Below, piece by piece: positions 53,269-64,000 of a stretch of 64,000 nt of DNA. The notes under the pieces are model-generated. The model saw nothing but the letters and a program-made list of their open reading frames with translations. It was not told the origin of the DNA and made no database searches. The translations under genes and the position numbers were made by a program. How positions within the stretch are numbered: the stretch's first letter is position 1; every line of letters begins with the position of its first letter. The stretch covers positions 17,150,471 through 17,214,470 of the forward strand of contig NC_064037.1 in assembly GCF_932526225.1 (NCBI RefSeq), written 5' to 3'. Origin of the DNA: Nematostella vectensis (Eukaryota > Cnidaria > Anthozoa > Actiniaria > Edwardsiidae).

Positions 53269-56034
53269 GATGTGAGTGAAGAATACGCAACTGAGCATCA
53301 TTATATGCAAAATATGAAAATAAACGTGGTCAAGGCAAGATGTTTCACTGCTGTCCGTATAAGCGCTTTAAAAGCGCTGTAATTATCATTATCTATCATT
53401 GGCACCTAATATAGGATTAGATAAATAATATAGCAATCGTCGGTAGACCACAATTGTATGAGAGGAAACATTGTGAGCTGACATACGAAAAATGACTCTT
53501 TTGCTTTGTTTATCAGACCAGACTTGAATTCGCGGACACAGGGATAAAAATTATTAAATAACGGACAAAAGATTTTATTTTTATTTCATTTATCGTTCTC
53601 ATATTCAAATTTTCGCGCCTTCCTAAAGTCTGATCCACCACAGCGCGCCAAATACGAACTTGAGAGTTCGTATTTGGCGTTGTAACGTAACACATTTCCG
53701 TTTATGATCAGAGGATAAGGTTTTTTTCGTTTAAATTACCGCGGATAAACCATATAGACCTAGGCTCGATTACCAGCCATGTTTGTAAGCCCGCAGTACA
53801 AAGAGTCTTAAGACCGCAACATCCGACATCGTCTCGGGGTCCAACATAGAACGTGTTTAGCGAAATTGAGGAAAGAAGCCAGGGAACATGAACCGAATCC
53901 TACGCAAGTGCTATCGGTTTCCATACAGACATACTCCAAACCATCACGTCTTCTCCTACGTTATAACTACCACTTGTGGATCTCTTATAAGCACACACTG
54001 AAGTTCGGCGGATAAAAACCATGGAAAACTATATCATCAAAGCTTTCATCCCTCGATTCCTCCCCCCTTCCCTTCCTGTATTCGTTGTTTGATCGGTATA
54101 TCTTGCCTCATTGGCTAAATGAGAGCTATCACACTGTTCATCCCACACTGAGTTTGACCGAAAACCATGTTACATTCCAAACCGTACGGATTTTTCTTTC
54201 AATTTTGATTGTCTTATTAATATGTTTATAGAGCTTCGAACGTGCCGTTGCTATCATGGTTATGCTAACATAAATGCAATACCTAGTCGTCAAAAACAGG
54301 GTTCGCCTGCCCTTTTTTTTCAAGAAATACCCCCGCTTATAAATCGCACTACTAATAGTGAGTCATACAGGCACTTCTGAATTTCCTATCCTAATTCAAA
54401 TGAATCCTTATTCAAATAAATCTTTGAGACTGAACTAAAATACTTTTCCCACTGGTAGATCAGATAACTCCAAGCATCGAACAAGGAGGTTAGAAGCTCT
54501 TCTTGCTATAAGGAAATACAACTGGCGCTAGATCAAAGCTACTTGTTTTATCGGTAATTAGCAGTCCACCTCCCGCAAAAACCTTAGGGGAAAAAAAAAA
54601 AACCCAAGCAGTAGTGCAATACACTCTTTTTGTTTTGTAAGAACCTTTTTATAAGGACTTCCAGCTTGAATAAGTACATTTCTAGGCTCATTTAACAGCA
54701 AATTATTGTTTTGTTAGTGTGATGCGTTCTAATAAAATGCCGAATCATGTTGTGTCCATAACTCCAACCTTAAATATTATTGATATTCATAGTTTTTGTA
54801 ATTATCTTCAATACCCTAATCGGTATTATGTTTTTATACTGAAATGTTAAGAACAACCTAAAGAGCATTTTCAGCCTTAAATGCTCCAAAAATTATAACG
54901 GTCCAGTCTCAACTGAAAATTAGTCATTTATATATATATATAAAACAGAGTCTACTGAATTTGCCCAGTGTCAGGTAGCATTGTGGACGTAGTTATTGAT
55001 GGGCTATTTGTAATTCTTCTAAGAAAAATATCCCGGACCGAAAGAATCGTGTCTGCTTTCCAAGAATAACTTCATTTGCTTTCTGCTAAAAATAGGCGCG
55101 TAAGGGCGCACTTTCCGAAAATAAACAGAATGACGTAGGGCTTTATATTTCGTTGATATGCATATCATAACGTTGTTCTAGAAAAATGTTGCAGCAAAGT
55201 CACCAGAAGGCCCAGCTGATCAATGTCAACCCCCAAAAAGCCAAAGTACCAAAACGCAATTAGCTGTATAGAAGAAAAGAAATGGATTAGAGGGCCGACT
55301 ATTTAAAAGAGAAATGAAATAAGATCAGTGTCTGGTGTATTTTGCGTTGGTTGTCGGGCGGCATTTATCAAAAATACTAAAAATGTCTCATGCGAAAGAG
55401 ATGGATTCTAACTGCCTCCTCTCGTTGCCCCTGGTTGCCAACCGGTCTTTTCAAAATTCGAGCTCGAAGCGCGTGGGTTAAACTTAGAAGATCAGATAAG
55501 TAGCTTAAACGTGTAATTTCTATTCTCAGCACTGAGAGTATTGTACCATAAAAGTTTAGCTTTCGCAACCCTTTTTTTTATTTCTAAAAATTAAGATTGT
55601 TATCGGCTCACTCTTTATTTCGCTAGTAGTGCGTTACCTTGCCCGGGAAAAAATATCAAAATTCAAGTCTCCCGTATAAGGACATCATGACCGTATATGG
55701 TATGAATATACAATCGTTTATGGTCACTACGCATGTCATGGTTTAGTTTACACACAAAAATGGAGTGAGTGGCTAGCGTTCGCAAGTTTTATAACAACTC
55801 GGCAATTTGTATTGATCATGTGTTCGAATCTATTAGGGAATTCTTGCCTATTCAGTTCTAACGTTTCTGCATGGGGTTCGGCATGGAATGCACAAATTTA
55901 GCCGATGATGTTGCGCGTGTGTTGGATTTGGCTCCCGATCTCTTCTTTGTGCCGAGTAAGTGACTGATAACGAGGAATAGCTGGAAGTGATTTTCAGCAA
56001 GCTCCAGTTATTTGGAGTGGTTTGGCGTTTAGTT
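53269..56034. other. Upstream intergenic region of the RIM-binding protein gene
   Basis: No supported coding sequence. A perfect hairpin at 53646-53679 has arms CGCCAAATACGAACT and its complement around TGAG. A TATATATATATA tract lies at about 54931. No core promoter for the downstream gene could be placed with confidence. Confidence 0.5.
53646..53679. other. Perfect 15-bp hairpin
   Basis: Arms CGCCAAATACGAACT (53646-53660) and AGTTCGTATTTGGCG (53665-53679) with loop TGAG. There is no T-run or transposon border beside it. It could be the collapsed ends of a MITE or a regulatory palindrome. Confidence 0.6.
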
Positions 56035-59000
56035 ATGCCGATGCCTTCTGCAAATGGGATAGCTATGGTTGACAGGGAACACACTCCATCGTCCAGTACT
56101 CGGAAAACCGTTGAAGAGCAAAGGAGACTGATTTCAAAATTAAAAGCAGAGCTTGAATTAGAAAGGACTAAACTTAAACAAGTGCATCGAGATAAAACTA
56201 ACGAAATCAAAAGGAACCATGAAAACTTTGAGAGAGATAGGCAGAGAGCTATTGAAAGCGTCACTAAAAGATTGCACGGCGAGCACTCCGTAGAGCTCAG
56301 AAGAGTTCGGGATTCAATAACCAAGGAGAAAGACAATGAACTACGACAAATCGTCAAATTTAAAGACGAAGAATGCAAGGCATTAAAGGCACAAATCACA
56401 GAGGAAAAGGATAAAAATAAACGCCTGGAAGAGGAAAACAGGAGGCAATTGGTAGAGAAAAGTAGAGATGAGACAGGGGACTTCGAACGTAGGCTTAGAA
56501 ACGAAATTCACGATTTAAAAGAACAAAAAAGGAAGGCAGAGGAAAGCTTAAGACTTAAAACTGCTGCCGACTTCGAAAAGGCTGAGCTCATTCGTAGGAT
56601 GAAGTCTGAACATGAACGCGAAGTAAACGAGCTCATAAGGCAATCCAAACGCGAAGTTGCTAAAGAATTCCAACAGATTCGAGACGTTGAAAAAGCCTTG
56701 GAGGAAAAGAACAACGAGCTTGCGTTCAAAGACCAGTTGACAAGAAAACTTGAAGCCGAAAAGGAGGAAATACGGCATCGAAAAGCCTCTACCGAATGGA
56801 GTTTGTTAGAATCTCCGCGAAGGTCTTTAACTGGGACTCTATCTTCCACTGTGGAAATGACACCGGAACCGGCAGAGTCGGTGAGTGCTTAGAACTTATT
56901 TTAACAGCACATATCACGAATGTAAAGCGGGAGATCTTTACAGAAATTCGTGTTACTACAGGCAACACTTAGCGCAGCATTTTTCGCACCATGTGTTTGT
57001 TATCAGTTATCACGCGAAAATGTATCGTTACTGACCACCATGTCCGCTTTATATTTGTTTTGTTTACAGATTTAACTCATCTCTCTCATCTTTTCGTTTT
57101 TCTTGTCTATTATGTGAAATGTCTGTTCAAGAGCATTTTATTGGGTTCCATGTTTGGCTCGTGTTATGATTGTTTGATGTCTGACTTTGCAGTGTAAACT
57201 TGTGTATCATTTTGGTTACGGAACTGCGGCGGAAAAATCCCAAAGTCAGCGATTTCCTATCTTATCTTGATTACAATGACCGCAAAATGGTATCCTTGGC
57301 AAGATTGGCAACATAATATCGGCTAGAAAGCCATTTAAGTGCTAATTTTATCACTCGTTCGAATTGCAAAGCGGCTTATGTTATTGTTGTTGTATGAATG
57401 TGACTGTTTATTCACCCCATTTGGCTAACAATGCGTGAAATTATATATGGTTCCATATGATCAAATTATAGTGCAGTCTTTGTGTACAATATTTTTTAAC
57501 AATTTGCAATTTTTCAACTGTTTATTTTCTGTATTTCTTGTTCAAAGGCATTGCAACTTTGAAATAATGGCCAATTTTGCCTGCAGGATGCAAGGGGTGC
57601 CATTAATAACTAAAGCCCTTCTTTATTTTGACTTCTAATGTGTAACAAACATTGTTTTCATATACCTCCTGTGTTAGTCAAAGCTACCGAATAAAACAAC
57701 CAGCAGTTGTTAGTGATAAAACCACAAAAAACAAAATTACTAAATTGATACTATGTATGCAATACAATTTTAAAAGCATTTGCCTCATCAATATTACCAA
57801 GCAATTTTTGTTTTCTTTATCATCCTCTAGATTCTTGCATATTGACATTAATTGTACCATGATATTTAGCTATGTTTCGCTTCTTTTTTTTATGTCTGAA
57901 TGCTATAAGAAAATTGTGTTTCCATTGCTATTATGTTGTTGCTGTTTTATTAAATGTCCATTAATTTTTAGTTTGAATATAAGTACAGTGTGTTTAGGCG
58001 ATTGTTCTGTCTAGTTGCACCAAATTATTAAACCAGAACACAAAGAAACTATTTTTGGTTATAATTTTAGAAAAATAAAAATGTAATCCATTATGGGTTT
58101 AGCTTCCTAGTGACAATTAACATATTTAAATAAGGTTACTATTTATTGTAATTACTAACAAAATAGAATTAGGGCAAACCTTTGCTCTGTTTTACATATG
58201 TTATCTTGTTATTTGATTCCTTCTTTATTTTATAGAATGCCAAAATTAACAAAGATAAAGAGAGAGAGCTCAGGAAGAAGAATGCAGAACTGCAAGCTAA
58301 GCTAGACATGCTGGAGAAGAAGTGTGGAATACTTGAGGTTCGTATCTATTACTGCTTTTATTCAAGTTTTATCTTGATTCTGGGTGTTTGTCTAGTGATC
58401 ATTTGATATTACCTCTGCACTGCTAATGTGTTTTATCTTGGAATCATGTTTCATAGAAACAAAATGCTTCTAAAGACTCTGGGAATCAAAAGGCAACTAG
58501 CTTGGGAGAGGAAAAAATAAGAAAGCTGAAAAAGAGGAATTCAGAACTTGTCTCTATAGCAAGGCAACTGGAGGATAAAGCCAAGAAACTACAGGATGAG
58601 AAAAATGCAATTTTGGTAAGTTTGCAGTTAGTTATTATTTTTTTCTACATTTGAATTCAAAGCTATTAATGCAGGGATAACATCACAAAGAAATTATATC
58701 TGGTATTTTGCAGAAACAGGCAAACAGTAAAGCAGACAATACAGCTGAACTTGAGCACATGAAGAAGTTGTTTGCACGGCAGAGGGCCAAAGATCTTGCG
58801 GAACATGCCAGGATTCAAATGGCAAAAGACAACGAACTGGAAATCCTTCGAAAAGAGCATTTCTCAGGAGACAACAATGTATGTAGCTACTACATAGCTC
58901 ATCTGATTATCTAGCTATGTTGGTTCACTAATTTGATGTATAGGCCAACATGTCTCACAAAAACTAGCAGTTGCTCCACAAAAAGCAATCCAAAGTACAG

Positions 59001-62000
59001 AACCTAGATTCATAGATTTTTTAGTGCACACTGCAAATCATGATCCACTCTCGTAAAGTTTCACCACTCAGAATCATGGCACACAGCATTCACAGTTTGC
59101 AATTAATCGCTTTTAAAATTCACAATATACTAAAAGAAAATAAACCTTACCCCCCTGCCCTCAATTGTATGCTCCCCTTCCTACAAATGCGCCATTGGTG
59201 ATAAGGTCTTACAGGCAGTGTGGGTCCCTTCCCCTGATCTCCTCCAAAGTATGCAACATTTTCTGCGGCAAAATTATAACAGGCGCATCCTAGATTTTTC
59301 CGCAAACTTCAGTTCTGCTGCAGTCGGCTGTTTTGACCTTGATAACTTTATAGTCATAAAACCCCAGCCGAAATCTGCAGTTAAGTACGTTAGATCCCTC
59401 CCCTACCTCTATTCCTTAGATCCCTCATCTACATATTTCCCTACAATCTCCCAGTTTACACTATTTAGTTGGTAGTACTTTCATTTCTGGCTTTGTCTAG
59501 TATGTTCTAGTATATCCACAGCATGCATCACCTTTGAAAATCTCATTAAACACATAGTTCCCCAAGATTTGTACTTAAGGAATTGTAATCCAGGCTGTAA
59601 GCATAGTAAGTATGAATATAAATGTACTTAATATTTAAATCAAAGCTTGACTTTGAAGAAGTGCTAAATTGCTAAAGAATATCAACAACATGAATTTTGT
59701 ACAGCTGGGTGATCCTTTTTTTTGCCTATTAGTCATTTATTGTAATTACATGTATTTGTAAAAATATTTGATTTTGATGAGTAATCTACAACATCGGTTA
59801 ACATTGGTTTGTTTAACCTCTGCTGCTGCATTGTGATAATCAAGAGAAGTTTTCTTTGCAAATGATCAATGGCAAATGGGGCTTCTAAAACTGTGGGCTT
59901 CTAAACTGTGCTCATTTACTTGCTCCCTTACTTACTTGCTCATGTACTTATTTCCATTTACCAGAGTGACAAACTTAAGGAACTGCAGTCCATTATCAAA
60001 CAAACAACAAAAGAGAGGCTGCTCCTTGAGAAAAGGCTTGCAGAGACATCTGTTGCAAGCTCATCCCCCACTCCTCTCCCCGATTCATCTGGTCTGGAGG
60101 ATCATTTGAAAATTGAACAGAAATTGAAAACTGAGTCAGCAAAACTTAAAACAGCTGAAGAGGAAACTGTGAGATTGGTAAGCTTTTGCAGTAATGTCTT
60201 TCTTCAAGTATGATTCTTGGACCATTATCAAAGGCACACAGCAGGGTGTGAGATGGGACTGATCATTGATGTGACTTTTAGTTTCCAGGTATTGAAACAG
60301 GATTTGTGGTAAAGAGTGATGAGATTGGGGACAAAAATTGGTGTGAAAATGCTGTGTGCATTTGCAAGACAGGGGGAGCAAGTGCACCCCCTGTATAATA
60401 GTAATAGTATACCAGTAGGGCAAGTGCACCCCCCTGTATAATAGTAATAGTATACCAGTAGGGCAAGTGCACCCCCCTGTATAATAGTAATAGTATACCA
60501 GTAGGGCAAGTGCACCCCCCTGTATAATAGTAATAGTATACCAGTAGGGCAAGTGCACCCCCCTGTATAATAGTAATAGTATACCAGTAGGGCAAGTGCA
60601 CCCCCTGTATAATAGTAATAGTATACCAGTAGGGCAAGTGCACCCCCTGTATAATAGTATAATAAATTTTTTAGTGTCTCTGCGATAGGGTTCAGAGTCA
60701 CCCTTCAGGGTCTTTTGATGACAACAGTTTTTTTATTATTCATATAGAATTTTATTTTTCTACTCATCAGAATGCCATTCTACTTGAAAAAGAAAAGGAG
60801 TGTGAGAAACTACAGCAAGACATTGATGATAAGCAAGTCAAGTGCTCAAAACTGGAACTAGAGCGAGAAAGGTTTGCTGCAAAGTGCACAATGTTACATC
60901 AAAAGAATTCAGAGTTGAGCAAGAAGGTCAAAGAAATGAAACAGGTAAGTTATTATTTGTTATACGTAGCACAGCTATGAATAAACTTATGTTAATAATC
61001 TTGCTATCTTTGCTTTGCAGATGGAAGAAGAAATATCTCTTCTTAAAGAAGACCTTGAGGAGACAGAAAAGGAGAAATTGGCAGCTGAAGAGGAATGCCA
61101 GAAGCTTAGAGAGCAGGTTGACAAACTCCTGCATTTCAAAGAGGTATTATTGTGTAATGGACTTCATTACAGATATATGAATTGAAAATTTGGCCCATTG
61201 GTAAGAGGCAAATGACCACAATGCTTATGATTCACGATTTCCAGTTCTTTCGCTGTCAAGTAACTCAAGTTGAGAGTGTAGGAATTGTAAGCATTACCTC
61301 ATGTTGTGTGTATAGGACTTCCAAGCATTACCTCATGTTGTGTGTAAAGGACTTCCAAGCATTACCTCATGTTGTGTGTAAAGGACTTCCAAGCATTACC
61401 TCATGTTGTGTGTATAGGACTTCCAAGCATTACCTCATGTTGTGTGTAAAGGACTTCCAAGCATTACCTCATGTTGTGTGTAAAGGACTTCCAAGCATTA
61501 CCTCATGTTGTGTGTATAGGACTTCCAAGCATCAACTCATGATGTGTATATGATGGATGTCCAAGCATTAGCTCATGTCCTGTGTATGTGTAGGATTTGT
61601 AAGGGTTAACTCAGGTTTTGTGTGTAGGATTTGCAAGTGTTAACTCATATTTTCTGTAATATTTGCAAGTGTTAACTTACTGTATGATGTTAAGGTAATT
61701 CCCTTGAATTGCGCACCCCTTCTGCGCATAGTGGCGCGCGCTGTTTGTTCGAATTATCCGGTATTAAGTGCGCTTGCGCGCCACAGTTGTACAAGAAAAC
61801 AAGCAAAAGGCCACGTTTTTTTACTTAAAATCGCTTCAATATTTGATTATGCCAACTTTTAAAAAATTCTGGGTTGTAGAACTATCTCAAGGGAATTACC
61901 TTAATTTATGTTTTGTGTGTAGGATTTGTAAGTGCTAACTTATGTTTTGTGTGAAGGATTTGCAAGCATCTGAACATCAGAGGAAGGAGCTCGAAGTGAA

Positions 62001-64000
62001 GCACAAGACAAGCCTGGACAAGCTGAATGAGAGAGAACTGGAGATCAGGCAGCTACACAAGGTGTGTTACTGTGTAATCATGAGATCCCCTTTAGCTACA
62101 CAAGGTGTGCTACTATGTAATCATGAGACCCGAATAAGATGCACACATCTCGTCACTTTAGCTAAAAATCAGTTTAATTTCCTATTTTAAAAAAAGCTTT
62201 TTTACAATCTGGCCTAAGAATAAATCAATCATTTAAGAACAATAAAAGTCATGTCGTTTATATACCTTGTTTCTGAGCTGAAGAAGTCTTATTGAAGACG
62301 AAAATTTGACGGAGTCTAGTACTGGTTTTTGGTAGATTTTGTTTTCGGTTTATATCGCAGTTTTAGCAAAGAGAGTTGGAGGCCTTTTTCTTGCCATGTC
62401 TACGGCTAGACTAGTGTTTCATTGACATCCCTTTGCCCCTCTAGTGCTTATTTGTTCTAAAGACAAACTAAACAATTTTGGGTATTACTAAGAAAGTCTC
62501 ATAAAACATTACACATATTTAACTATGTAGCTGGACATGTCATACAGTATTATGACTATTTTTTTCTATTTTCTTTCTCCAGATCCAAGAGGAGTCGACT
62601 CGAATACACCATCTCGCGGTCACAGCGCTGGAAAAGGACGTGCGAAGCCTGGAACAGAGATGCTTGGAAACCACCGATAAGTACGAGACGGCCACGCTGC
62701 AACTGGAGCAACTGCGCAGCCGCAGTTCCAACATCAATACTCTGCACAAGGCTACACAGACTTCCGAAAACACGCAGCCAACGCCTGGGGCAGTATCCTT
62801 ACCTGCTGGTAAGTTGCTGAAATAATGATGTGTCTTCTCCAAAAGTAGTCGACAGAGTAGTGACAAGCTGAGGCACCTTAACCGGGTGCAGAACCTGAGG
62901 TAATCGCACCCAGTGAATTTCTTGCTTCCTCACCTCTGGGCCGTACCCGGTCTCCAAGATTCCTTTTCTGGGATTATCAGGAAATGACAAGTAGCGACAA
63001 GCCGTACCCCGGTCCCCAAGATTCCTTTTCTGGGATTATCAGGAAATGACAAGTAGCGACAAGCCGTACCCCGGTCCCCAAGATTCCTTTTCTGGGATTA
63101 TCAGGAAATGACAAGTAGGGGTGTGGTTACCCCCTCCCCAGTTTTCACAGTTTATCAGTAGTGTGACCCTCCCCCTCCCCAGTTATCACAGTTTATCAGT
63201 AGTGTGACCCTCCCCCTCCCCAGTTATCACAGTTTATCAGTAGTGTGACCCTCCCCCTCCCCAGTTATCACAGTTTATCAGTAGTGTGACCCTCCCCCTT
63301 CCCATGATGGCCTCCCATGATGGTCTGCGTAGGCGTGGTGTAGACAAGGTATGAATCAACACAAGGTTGAAAAGGTATGTTAAACGCATTTGTGAAACAG
63401 AGTGGTTGCGCTGACGTTTCGAGCGTTAGCCGTTCCCTCCGACGAAGGGAGGGAACGGCTCCATACCTGGTTTATCTTATATAATATATACTTATATTGT
63501 ATTATACTAATATATACTTTTTCAGCGCGCAAGTCCACCAACGCTGCTGAGCCCTCGGTGACACCACGCAGCGGTAAGAGCAGCGGAGACGAAGTCAGCA
63601 CGTCAAATGGTGACATTTTGGAAACTGCCGCATCTCGCATCAGGCAGCTCGCTATGAGTGACAGCGAAGATGACGCATCATCTAGTGAGTAGCCAAAATA
63701 ACGTCAAGGAGAAAAAAAACATTTTATAACAAAACATAATCGTCAAATCAGTTTATAGCTCCAAATTAAAAATAAAAAAGCTGTTCGAAATATTCCATGA
63801 TGTTCTGCAGTATATCAGCTTTTCCTTTTTCCTTCCACAGGCTACAAAGAGAAGCCTGCAGGCCGAAGGTCCAGCGGTGCCTCGCAGAACTCGGAACCAG
63901 ACGATGACATATTGACGCTATCCCAAAGAATCAGCCAAGCAGCGATTAGTGACGACAGCACAGCGAGTGCCTCCGATGACCGCTCGTATGAAAGCGATGC
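56035..64000 (+). CDS. RIM-binding protein (RIMBP/TSPOAP1 family), N-terminal exons
   Basis: Eleven exons join in frame: 56035-56880, 58236-58337, 58457-58615, 58714-58878, 59965-60177, 60771-60944, 61021-61143, 61957-62061, 62583-62808, 63526-63684 and 63841-beyond 64000. The first eight junctions are phase 0, later ones phase 1. The product so far (about 810 residues) is almost wholly coiled coil. Blocks EEKIRKLKKRNSELVSIARQ (exon 3), FARQRAKDLAEHA (exon 4) and LEKDVRSLEQRC (exon 9) match the conserved coils of animal RIM-binding proteins, followed by a Ser/Asp-rich linker. SH3 and FN3 domains would lie beyond the window. These proteins tether calcium channels at presynaptic active zones. 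The start is the ATG at 56035, with a second in-frame Met shortly after. The long first intron (1.36 kb) is non-coding. Confidence 0.83.
56881..58235 (+). other. Intron 1 of the RIM-binding protein gene
   Basis: Starts GTGAGTGC and ends TTTTATAG. AT-rich, with only spurious short frames and no recognised element. Confidence 0.7.
58879..59964 (+). other. Intron 4 of the RIM-binding protein gene
   Basis: Starts GTATGTAG and ends TTTACCAG. No transposon ends or RNA gene recognised. A frame at 59218-59475 has no family resemblance and lacks splice logic. Confidence 0.65.
60370..60665 (+). repeat. Intron 5 minisatellite (~43-bp unit, about 7 copies)
   Basis: Near-identical tandem copies of GGGCAAGTGCACCCCCCTGT followed by ATAATAGTAATAGTATACCAGTA. 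Because the unit length keeps minus-strand frames open, it creates long meaningless frames there. It lies within the intron between exons 5 and 6. Confidence 0.9.
61290..61690 (+). repeat. Intron 7 minisatellite built on the exon 8 acceptor
   Basis: About seven 33-34-bp copies of GACTTCCAAGCATTACCTCA with TGTTGTGTGTAAAG/TATAG, then several degenerate copies (GGATTTGTAAGGGTTAACTC type). The real exon 8 border, TTTTGTGTGAAG followed by GATTTGCAAGCATCTGAACA, has the same layout. Each unit therefore carries a decoy AG-G acceptor. A MITE interrupts the array at 61690. Confidence 0.85.
61690..61904. mobile_element. TTAA-flanked MITE in intron 7
   Basis: A 215-bp segment with perfect inverted ends TTAAGGTAATTCCCTTGA and TCAAGGGAATTACCTTAA, where the outer TTAA is the likely target duplication (61690-61693 and 61901-61904). 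The interior is non-coding with GCGCGC-rich and AT-rich halves. It inserted into the degenerate part of the minisatellite, which resumes on its right side. Confidence 0.85.
62045..62130 (+). repeat. Duplicated exon 8 donor region
   Basis: The exon 8 end and donor AGCTACACAAGGTGTGTTAC with TGTGTAATCATGAGA is repeated directly downstream as AGCTACACAAGGTGTGCTAC with TATGTAATCATGAGA (62095-62128). The second copy supplies a decoy donor 46 bp into the intron. Confidence 0.8.
62935..63117 (+). repeat. Intron 9 tandem repeat, 61-bp unit, three copies
   Basis: Three copies of GCCGTACCC(C)GGTC(T/C)CCAAGATTCC, then TTTTCTGGGATTATCAGGAA and ATGACAAGTAG. Copies 2 and 3 are almost identical. Confidence 0.88.
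63118..63305 (+). repeat. Intron 9 tandem repeat, ~44-bp unit, about four copies
   Basis: Copies of TCCCCAGTTATCACAGTTTA with TCAGTAGTGTGACCCTCCCCC follow the 61-bp array directly. The first copy is more diverged. Confidence 0.88.
63428..63460. other. Perfect 13-bp hairpin in intron 9
   Basis: Arms AGCCGTTCCCTCC (63428-63440) and GGAGGGAACGGCT (63448-63460) around GACGAAG. The preceding GACGTTTCGAGCGTTAGCC string looks like part of a dispersed repeat rather than a gene-specific signal. Confidence 0.6.

Noticed and set aside
55848..56399. Minus-strand 183-codon frame
   Set aside because: It is antisense to exon 1 of the RIM-binding protein gene, whose spliced frame is supported by ten further exons.
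60136..60701. Long minus-strand frames of Tyr/Ile/Gly-rich repeats
   Set aside because: They are the intron 5 minisatellite read in the antisense direction; the periodic protein follows the DNA period and has no gene context.

Overview
The window looks like animal nuclear DNA, most likely from an anthozoan cnidarian (sea anemone or coral). This is inferred from the mix of transposon families (Ngaro-like, hAT, THAP/YqaJ elements, Polinton, CR1/L2-type LINEs, tRNA-derived SINE), the AT-rich intergenic DNA, and GT-AG introns. No species can be assigned.

Layout. (1) 0.4-2.9 kb: a decayed Helitron followed directly by a tRNA-derived SINE. (2) 3.2-5.7 kb: three tandem copies of a BEN-domain pseudogene unit. 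(3) 5.7-8.8 kb: short repeats, a TTAA-type MITE and a 5'-truncated LINE whose reverse transcriptase is still open. (4) 11.5-22.1 kb: a three-level nest. A Ngaro-like element (SGNH relic plus tyrosine recombinase) is split by a hAT element at 12,945-21,883, and the hAT is itself invaded at 15,144-21,180 by a THAP-transposase/YqaJ element. (5) 22.4-29.8 kb: a piggyBac relic, a TTAA-ended non-autonomous element, two LINE relics and non-coding DNA. (6) 30.0-34.3 kb: a Polinton DNA polymerase relic split by a minus-strand LINE that carries a second LINE fragment. (7) about 34.7-44.2 kb: a visibly GC-richer endogenous DNA-virus-like element with a zinc-binding protein, five upstream repeats, a PolB-like polymerase joined to an SF1 helicase, an rve integrase, membrane proteins, an A32-like packaging ATPase and a double-jelly-roll-type capsid protein. 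Its main genes are broken. (8) 45.0-53.3 kb: an apparently coding-intact element of unusual design, with a seven-exon SF3 helicase gene convergent with a tyrosine recombinase carrying C2H2 and Myb/SANT domains. It is followed head-to-tail by an internally deleted copy made only of its two ends. (9) 56.0 kb to the window end: the first eleven exons of a host RIM-binding protein (RIMBP/TSPOAP1 family) gene, whose introns carry minisatellites, some grown from the gene's own splice junctions.

The two most notable systems are the SF3-helicase/tyrosine-recombinase element (region 8) and the PolB-SF1-helicase virus-like element (region 7). In region 8 every exon joins in frame through six introns to a 963-residue product, the recombinase keeps its full catalytic set, and the neighbouring deletion copy shows where the ends lie. 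In region 7 replication, integration, packaging and capsid modules are all recognisable but inactivated.
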